From NCBI GenBank assembly GCA_002917075.1, contig NTMA01000146.1:1-64000 (forward strand): a DNA stretch of 64,000 nucleotides, in the 5' to 3' direction. This document shows positions 56,770 through 64,000 of this stretch, piece after piece. The translations under genes were made by a program, and so were the position numbers. The notes beneath the pieces are model-generated. The model made no database searches. It saw nothing but the letters and a program-made list of their open reading frames with translations, and was not told the origin of the DNA. Each line of letters starts with the position of its first letter. The first letter of the stretch is position 1. Origin of the DNA: Hawksworthiomyces lignivorus (lineage: Eukaryota; Ascomycota; Sordariomycetes; Ophiostomatales; Ophiostomataceae).

Positions 56770-57470
56770 TTTTAGCGCTAGTCTACATTGGGGTATATGT
56801 GGATACATGTGGATACCGCTTGCCCATTAGACGGCTGGGCACAGCCCCCAGCCGAGATAAGGGGAGCCATTCAATAAGTCTGCCAGAAAGGAAGCCGCTG
56901 GAAGCCAGAGCCACGGGTCATCAATCTCAATTAAACGGCAGCAATTGAGATGTCCGAAGGAGCTTGGATTGGACGAGAAGGGTAAAAAGGACTCTGGCAA
57001 AGCCTCTTCCTACGAAATATTTACTGTACGCAGCATATACGACGTGCAAAGTGTTCGACAAATGCGTACTTTCTTCTCTTTGCATGGCATTCTGCCGCGG
57101 GCAAATCGGGCAGTGCTAGCGCTGCTTCTACCCAGAAGCAGTAGGGAGACCGTCAGACTTCGCTCAAGACGGACTCGAAATGCCGCTTGGAATTCCTCGG
57201 AACAGAGAGGCGAGGCCTGAAATTGCTGTAGGCTTGGTAGAAAAGCCACTGGATGCCGCTAAACTCCATCAAAGTAGTCTGCAAATTATAAGTGCGGGTT
57301 CAGCAAGGGCGCACGCATAAGCCTTAGTTCATTGACAAATACAGACTATACGGATCTTTTGGTTTCAATATCCACACAATTTCCCAGGTGTGGGATTCTC
57401 CCCTCCTGCCCCATTCTCCCTAGATGAAGAGGCACGTTTTAGAATAGAGCCAAACAGGGCCTGAGCTGCC

Positions 57471-57480
57471 GTGTGAGTCA
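57471..57480. promoter_or_regulatory. Second Gcn4/CPC1-type site GTGTGAGTCA
   Basis: The same 10-bp sequence as at 56757, about 1.2 kb upstream of the visible cpc1 frame. I found no other exact TGA(C/G)TCA in the window by eye. Confidence 0.45.
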
Positions 57481-58764
57481 TAACTTCCGGCGGGGAAAGG
57501 GGCTCGCTCTCCGAGATGTGCTACGGACTACGGAGTACAGGTGCTGTGGTTTCATCCAAAAGCCACAAAGCTCGTCCCTGTCTTACACAGCAAGTGTGAT
57601 TGTCTGCATACGTTACATGCATATCCTCCTTGTATTCGTAGTGCTGGAACCGCTGCGCATTGGGATGCGCATTCTGGAGAAACCATCGCGAAATTGCAAA
57701 ATGCCGTCGTTGAGCTTTGCTTACACCTGTCAGAGTCTCACGCACTGCTATCTAAGTTCGGGCACCCGTAAAACCGGTTGCTCTGTATGCACTAACGTAT
57801 TTCGCCTCTGCTAGACCTTTCTTTTTTTTTTTTTTTTATTTAAGCAGAATTCTATGTGTCTAAATACAAATTCCATATAATACCAAATCCCGACACAAAG
57901 AGACCCTCAGTATCGAAGGCGACGAGCTAGCGATCCAACAGCCAAAAACGGCAGAAAAAGGCAATTTGCTCGTCTGTCTCGCATGGGTACATTTTGCAAA
58001 TCCGCGGAAACACACTCTCTGGAGTACTACGTCGTATGTACTGTACTCTTGAGAATGAGGCCAAATTTGCCAGATTTCCCGGAGTTTAGCTTTTGGTTCT
58101 TTTTCGGCCTCGCTCTCGTTCTTTTTGGTCTTTTCATTTCACGCGCCGCAGACGCACATGTCTGAGCTCAGGTAAGACGGATGGTCTTCGTTCCTTCTCG
58201 TATCCTCCCTCACGTGCCTGGGGGGGCATGCCAGTCTTTCAACGTTTTCTTCCGCCTTTTTCGGTAATTATTATTCTATTTTCTCTTAGACGTGCACGTG
58301 ACCGTATCTTATTGATGAAATCGCTTGAATTCAGTACAAGCATACTTTTGACAGACTCGTCCTTGTAAGGGCATTTTGTTTTTCTGAATGTGTCGTCCGT
58401 ATCAATTGATATCCTTTCAATATGCCATGGATGGTCTGGGCTCCGGGTTCACGTATTCCCTACTGCGAGAATGTTACATTGGGACGTAGAGGAAGTGGTG
58501 CGCGTTTTTTTGTGCATAGATCTCGATTTTTCTGCCAGGGACCAGCGAACTAGCAGAGACATGCGGGTACCTCAATTCAGACTATCTATTCTGTCGCTGT
58601 AAGTCGGTGGAGTCTGCTCTTAGACATGCATAAATCGTTATTTTTATTCTTCTACAAAAATTAAAACGTATACGAACACGTATGTCGTAGGACTGGAGAT
58701 GGCAATTGGGACTATTCGCATGCCGTTGCCGAAGCATGTGCTTCTGATACTGGTGTGCTCGGCC

Positions 58765-60570
58765 CTAGGATGTCAGGCTGGCATCTTTCGTCGCTTCCAC
58801 CATGATGTGCGGTCCTACCGCGGTAATGGGACTTCCATTTGGCGTCGGAAAGAGATAGCTATCAGGGATGGAGATGTAGTCTAGAGACAGCTGGTCAAAG
58901 GCCAAGCTGGGCAAGGACGACGCGTCGTCTGCATCTCCACGTGGAGCGCCAGTCATGGTGAGTGCAGCTGGGTAGTAGCTGTATGCCCGGCTGCTCTCGC
59001 TGCTCCTCTGAGGCGTGCCACCAGACTGGTTGCGCGTGCTTGCCTCAGCGCTCTCCGCGCGGGCAGTGTTCGACATCTCCGTAGACAATGTGGAGACTCT
59101 CGGCAGCAGCGACAGCGAAGAGACGGCCGTTGTAGTCGTCGCTGTTGTTGCTGTCATTGTCGTTGCCTCGCTCTCCGTCCGCACAAATGCTGGCTGCTCC
59201 GGCATCTCTGTCTGGCCCAGTGACCGGACCCAATTGACAGCTGACTCGGTTAGACTGTAGACGGCCGCCGCCGCCGGCGTCGCCACCCAGCCTCGCCCCG
59301 CGTCGCTGCTCACGTCGGCCACAAACAGCCACTGCACGGCGGCCCCCGCCCAGTAGCCGCACGTCCGCCGCAGCCGCCGCCGCTCTGCTTCTGCGGCCGC
59401 CCGCCTGTCCGCTGCGCGCCTCTGCCGCCTCTGCCGCGCACGCGCGCGCTGTCGGAGCACCTGCCGGATGAGCCACAGGTAGGCCTCGTCGACGTTGTCG
59501 CCCGTGCGGGCCGAGACCTCCATATACCGGCTCGTGGCCTCTGCGGCGCCGTCGTAGTCTCCATCATCTCTGTCGTCTCTGTCGTCCGCAATGGGCCCGC
59601 GCATGAACCGCCGCGCGAGCGCCCGGCCGTCGGCCGGCCAGGTCTGGCGCGGCAGGTCACCGCCGTTCTCCAGGAGGCGATCGCTGGCAGCGCCCACGAC
59701 GAGCACCGGGTACTCGAGCTCGATGTCAACTGGGGGCCGCTTCGGCTCGGCGGGGCGGCGGGGCGTCCTGCCTGCTTCGTTTTCTTTTTCTTCTTCTTCG
59801 CTGGGTAGCGGCACGTCGATCTGCGGCGCCTGTGTCGCAGAGCTCTGGGAGTGGTTGCTCATCTCACTATGTTCGATGCTGTTGCTGCCGCTACTGCCGT
59901 CGTCGTCGCCGTCTGTGATCGCATCGAGCAGCAGCTCCACTCGGCGCGTGAGATACTTGCGGCGCGCCGCCTCCAGCACCTCGTACACGATACCGCCGCC
60001 GCCGCTGCCGCCGTCCTTCTCTGCGGCCTCCGCCGTCTGCGCCCCGTCTTCTCCGCTCAGCCAGGCAAACGACGGCCGCGACCACGGGTTGCACACGAGC
60101 ATGACGGCGTCGGCCCGCTCCAGCAATCCCCCGCGATAGTCTGTCTGGAGCGTGGCGTAGATGAAGTCGCCCGTGGGCCGGATGCCCCCTAGCGGGACGG
60201 CGTTGTCGGCCGTGGCCTTGCATGGCCCGCAGGGGAAGTCCTGGACGGTGAGATGCACCTGTGTGGCGCTGCTGCGGCCGGCTGCGTCTGCGGGACTCTC
60301 GCTGACGCCTCCCTTGCCTTCTCCGTCGTCGTTGTCGTCTTCGCCGACCGTCACGAGCCTGTGGCCGCCGACTAGCTGGGCACCGTCGCCCGTGCTGACG
60401 AACTGTCGCAGCACAAACCGCGCATTAAGACAGGTCTTTCCCGAGCCGCGGTCGCCGAGAAGAAGTATGTGGACGTTTTGGTCTGCATTGTCGAGCGCGG
60501 ACGGTGTGTCGTTGGAGTAAGCTGGCAGCCTTCTGCGGTGGCGGCTGCGATGGTGTCGCCGAGTAGACAT
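58765..60570 (-). CDS. Divergent Ras-like P-loop GTPase-domain protein with large insertions
   Basis: A 601-residue intronless frame from a true ATG at 60570. After a basic start (MSTRRHHRSRHRRR) the core reads VHILLLGDRGSGKTCLNARFV: the G1 P-loop GDRGSGKT is at 39-46, and the following helix resembles Ras. Later blocks follow the Ras order: a strand and turn with VQDFPCGP where DTAG would be, DAVMLVCNPWSRPSF where Ras proteins have VYDVTSRESF, VLVVGAASDRLL in place of the NKxD base-recognition loop, and MEVSARTGDNVDEAYLWLI matching the SAK (G5) loop and last helix. Between them are acidic and Ser-rich insertions, and an Arg/Ala-rich helix and a Ser/Thr-rich tail follow. There is no CaaX box. 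It may bind nucleotide poorly or without guanine specificity. Function unknown. Confidence 0.8.
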   Translation of the reverse strand: MSTRRHHRSRHRRRLPAYSNDTPSALDNADQNVHILLLGDRGSGKTCLNARFVLRQFVSTGDGAQLVGGHRLVTVGEDDNDDGEGKGGVSESPADAAGRSSATQVHLTVQDFPCGPCKATADNAVPLGGIRPTGDFIYATLQTDYRGGLLERADAVMLVCNPWSRPSFAWLSGEDGAQTAEAAEKDGGSGGGGIVYEVLEAARRKYLTRRVELLLDAITDGDDDGSSGSNSIEHSEMSNHSQSSATQAPQIDVPLPSEEEEKENEAGRTPRRPAEPKRPPVDIELEYPVLVVGAASDRLLENGGDLPRQTWPADGRALARRFMRGPIADDRDDRDDGDYDGAAEATSRYMEVSARTGDNVDEAYLWLIRQVLRQRARARQRRQRRAADRRAAAEAERRRLRRTCGYWAGAAVQWLFVADVSSDAGRGWVATPAAAAVYSLTESAVNWVRSLGQTEMPEQPAFVRTESEATTMTATTATTTTAVSSLSLLPRVSTLSTEMSNTARAESAEASTRNQSGGTPQRSSESSRAYSYYPAALTMTGAPRGDADDASSLPSLAFDQLSLDYISIPDSYLFPTPNGSPITAVGPHIMVEATKDASLTS

Positions 60571-62112
60571 GTAGAGAAGCCAGCTACTAATCCCGGAGAG
60601 ATTGTGCAGATGAGGTCTCTTTGAGGTTATTTTCGGCTCCTGACTCTTAAGCCCCTAGGAAATTGATAGGAGACCTAGTCAGATCATGTCGAAATTACTC
60701 TTTAAATTTATGGTTCTGGAATAGATCCTCCAATTCAAGATCACAATTGTATCCGCACAGAAGACAGCTACCAAAGGATGAAAAAAAATTCTAGGAGATC
60801 TTATTTAACAGTGACGACTTCTTCATCGTCATGCATGCTTTTTTGGAACTAGATCTTGGCTAAAGTCGCTTCATCTCGTTTTTACTCGTCCTTTCACCGT
60901 CGACTTTTGTTGGAAGAGTCTTCCAACCGGATTTCTGGATCCTTTCCAACTTCAGCTCTTGCCTCTTCTTCCAGTTACCACATTTCAATCCGTGGATCAG
61001 GGCTGTTCTCGGCCTCATTTTAGTTTCTATTCTGCCTTCTTCCCTTCTCTTGACACATAAATGGACCAATTGGAAAGCCAGGCGCCAAGTATGACGCTCG
61101 TGAACGATGCCACGGTTGCGGTGGCACGGTCATAACAAGATCTGCTTCTTCACGCTTGGCTTCGCTGGTCAGTCTCGTCTGATGGAGTAAATGCCAATCC
61201 TATCAATCCCGCGAATGCAGAACTGAATTCATGCGGCAGCTAGATCGATATTTCTGCTTGAGCCGGGCAGCGGTCGTGTTCCACATTCTCGTGTCTGGAG
61301 ATAGTCCGGCGTCGAGTCGATCATTGCATCTTTTTTGGCTATTGTCTGGGTCTTCTAATTGGCGGTTGTCTGTTTCGCTCTTCAGCAAGCTGTGTCGCTT
61401 CCAGATCTTTGGGTCTGATGCCACACTGAACCGTTTGTTTCATGTGCCGGCTAAGGGCAGAAATGAAGCCTCTTTCAAACGCCACAAACAACTGTCCTGC
61501 TTGTTGTCTGGAGAAGGCGACAGCATCTTTCTTATTTTCACATTGACCTGTCACCCCATCCAGAAGCTTCCTTCGCACTCTTCCATTATCTCATCCTTTC
61601 AAGAATCAACCAGTTGGCCCTATGTAGGTAGCCAGCTAGCAAGAGAAAAAAAATACAAGATGCGCGAGGATGGTAGCATATCATTAAGAATATGTTTTGC
61701 TAAAAATAAATACATGCATTTGCATAACTTTTTCGTTATGAGAAGCCTATTATAGGCGAAGTAAAGTTCACAACTGCCGCCACCGCCCCAGATGACACGG
61801 CACAGTCCGGTATATAGAGGGCCAAGATAGCAGCCAGGAAATAAGAGCTAGAGAGAAAAACAGGAAACAGAAACAGACGTAGAAATCATTCCTTCGTTAT
61901 CTTAGTATCCCCCGGGTCATAAGTTCACATTCCTTCAACGTAATATATCTAAATAGAGAGATGAGTGTGGGAGAGAAGAAATAAAAAAATGGAAAGGATT
62001 AGGAGGGAAAGCAACCGGTCAAAGACGAGATAAGCGAGCTCAGGAAAAATCGGTGCGAGACGAAGACGTTATGCCTTGCCTGTTTTAGTTCCTCTTCTAC
62101 CTCCCCTTCACC
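60571..62112. other. Intergenic between the Ras-like gene and the ADA2-like gene
   Basis: The promoter of the Ras-like gene and the 3' flank of the deaminase gene. No supported gene in 1.5 kb. The frame at 61231-61755 (+) has no recognisable motif. Confidence 0.5.
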
Positions 62113-63964
62113 CTACATGTGGCTCATCATGCCGGCCGCAGGCAACTTATGTGATCTGATCTTGTTCAGCACGTCGCGGGTTTCTGGGTTTTCTTTGTCG
62201 TAGGTTTCGAGAACCCAGACGACAAACTTGCTCCAGGATGCGTGCCACTCGTGGCGCGCCTCTGCCTGCTTGGCCTCGGACAGGCAAGCGTGCTGAAGAC
62301 TCCACTCGGCCAGCTGCCGCCATCCAAAGAGCGTCATGTCGGCCTTGCCCACCATGACCTGGTAGAAATCGTGAGAAAGTGTAGACCTGAAGAAGAAGAG
62401 ATCGTTAGCATTGGTTCGCCAAACACTTTGAACCCCAAAACTTAGAGGAAAAGAGAACGTACTGGAATAGCGTGCCGTTGTCGCTGTTGATGGTGCAGGG
62501 AATGTTGTTGGCCAAGAGATCGTAGACAGCGTGACCGCCGACGCGCGGCGTCAGACCCAGAATCTCGTTGGAGATGGGGCAGACCTCGATACAGACATTC
62601 TTCTTTTTCATCTCCTGCATGATGTGGGGGTGGCGGGGGAGGGCGAAGCCGTGGCCGATGCGCTTGGAGCCTAGCAGCAGTGCGTCTACGAGGTTGCCGT
62701 CGACGTCGGTACCAATGTCCAGCGTCTCACCGCAGTGGAAGAGGAAGGGGATCTCCACGCTGGCACTGCGGCAGTTCTCCTGGAACTCGAGAAACTCAGG
62801 CACGAACTCCTTGAGCGGCTTGCCCATGGCCTCTTCGCCCACGAGGTCAAAGCCGGCAATGTACTCGGGCCACCGCTGCTTGAACGCGAGGCACTCGGCC
62901 AGCGCGCCGCGGACCATCCTGCGCGGGAACGACCGGGGCGTGCAGTAGATGATTTTGATGCCATCGAAGTGGCGATCGTGGTGGCGGGCCTTGAAGTCCT
63001 CGACTGCCTGGATGATGAGCTCGACAATGCCCGCGTTGTTGAGCTGCGCGGTGCCCTGGTCGTTCCAGAGCTGGTTGGTCATCATAAAGTTGGGCCGGAT
63101 CTCGGCATACTGGATGTTGTCTTCAAGGAGATTCTGCAGGAACAGCTCCGTGTACTTGCGATATACGGACACGTAATTGAAGAGGCCTTTCATCATGCGG
63201 GTGCGGCCGTTGAAGCGGTCCCATGCACTGGATCATTAGTTAGTTCATAGATTCTTTCCGCTGCGGGGGAAGAGGATGCCGATGACAATGTGTCAGTGTA
63301 TGAACTCACCCCTTTGCTGTCTGGGGAATATCGTAGGTCTCGCCTTCGCCGAAGATGAGCTTCGACTCCAGCCAGTCCATTGGCTGCTGGCCTATCAGAT
63401 CTGTTGGGAAGCGCTCCAGAAACTCCTTGAACTTCATCGTCTGCCGGGATCTGTAATCTGCGCCAAACAGGTCGCCCGGCTTCTCCTTCTCGTGCGACAG
63501 AATGGAGAACTGGATCTCGCACAGGAAAAAGTTCTCGGTGCCGCCGTTTGGAGTAAAGACAAGCGGCAGGTCGCTGGTGATGAACATGCGGTCCATGTCC
63601 TTGGCCAGGTCTAGGAGCACGCGCGGGCTTAGACAGGAGTTGAAGTGGATGTGCAGGTGGGCACCCTTTGGCATGTGCCGGGCTACGTTCAGAAGCTCAG
63701 TCTGGGCGATAAGAGGCTTGTTCGACAAGAAGTGATCGCCTGCAAACCGTGGGTGCTCCTGGTTACCGTAGCCTTTGCGCTTTTCGGCCGTGTCAAAGAC
63801 GGTCTTCTGGTCTTCGGCTTTCAGGCGCTGGAGCACGGCATCCGCGAGCCGCTCGGCTTGCGTTCCGTTCCTTTCGCAGGAGTAATCGAATGACATGGCA
63901 GCCTCGTCGACCAAGATTTGCCGACGGCGGGCAAAGTAGTCGTTGACGACATGGGTGTCAGAAG
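62113..63964 (-). CDS. ADA2/CECR1-type adenosine deaminase (5' end beyond the window)
   Basis: Three exons visible: 63964-63310, 63227-62463 and 62386-62113 (563 residues plus a split codon). The first begins at an acceptor CCCGCAG, so the start lies past 64000. The enzyme family hydrolyses adenosine to inosine and ammonia with a bound zinc. Motifs in order: PKGAHLHIHFNS (zinc HxH), YAEIRPNFM, FLFHCGETLD (catalytic His-Glu region), SKRIGHGFAL, VCIEVCPISNEILGL and CTINSDNGTLF. Splice joins restore TAKGAWDRFNG and GTLFQSTLSHDFYQVM. Animal ADA2 is secreted and acts as a growth factor; whether this one has a signal peptide cannot be seen because the N-terminus is missing. An older annotation of such fungal proteins is CECR1 family adenosine deaminase. 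Confidence 0.9.
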
Positions 63965-64000
63965 CTGCGGGAGAGGCGGAGACGCTATTCTTTTTGTGTG

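Larger units (their letters stand above)
56300..58764. other. cpc1 upstream region
   Basis: No supported gene in 2.5 kb. A pyrimidine-rich leader (sense strand) covers 56340-56420. Two TGAGTCA sites lie at 56760 and 57474. A TACGGAGTA motif is at 57529, and a T16 run at 57822-57837. The first exon of cpc1 probably lies in the proximal part. Confidence 0.5.

Overview
The window is nuclear DNA of a filamentous ascomycete (Pezizomycotina, most likely Sordariomycetes). The evidence is short GT-AG introns (56-493 nt) in most genes, GC-rich third positions in housekeeping genes, a HET-domain gene with a repeat family known from such fungi, a beta-tubulin with introns after codons 4 and 12, and orthologues of yeast SLA1, AMD1, CDC55, GCN20 and GCN4/cpc1. 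The genus cannot be read from the sequence. Exon coordinates were derived by hand from reading frames and splice consensus.

Layout: a TLC-domain membrane protein (855-2012, +); a decayed HET/repeat/ankyrin locus (2796-6114, +); SLA1 endocytic adaptor (6849-10730, -); AMP deaminase (12433-16080, -); UDP-GlcNAc-type nucleotide-sugar transporter (17327-18740, -); PP2A B subunit CDC55 (22170-24312, -); two unrecognised intronless genes (26869-28023 and 29921-31411, +); beta-tubulin (32025-34194, -); a large Ser-rich protein resembling the Byr4/Bfa1 septation regulator (36122-40433, -); an 11.2-kb stretch without a convincing gene (40434-51677); GCN20 (51678-54119, +) tail-to-tail with a GCN4/cpc1 bZIP factor (54827-56268, -); a divergent Ras-like P-loop protein (58765-60570, -); and an ADA2/CECR1-type adenosine deaminase cut by the window end (62113-63964, -).

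Functional links: GCN20 and cpc1 sit at opposite ends of the same pathway (Gcn2 activation and the transcription factor whose translation it controls) and are convergent neighbours 0.7 kb apart. The only two exact TGA(G/C)TCA sites I found in the window both lie upstream of cpc1. CDC55, beta-tubulin and the Byr4-like gene all concern mitosis and cytokinesis. AMP deaminase and the ADA2-like enzyme both deaminate adenine compounds. The least conserved parts are the broken HET locus, the gene desert, short tandem arrays, and a 9-bp motif (TACGGAGTA) that recurs only between genes.

I found no transposon, CRISPR array, tRNA, rRNA or secondary-metabolite cluster.
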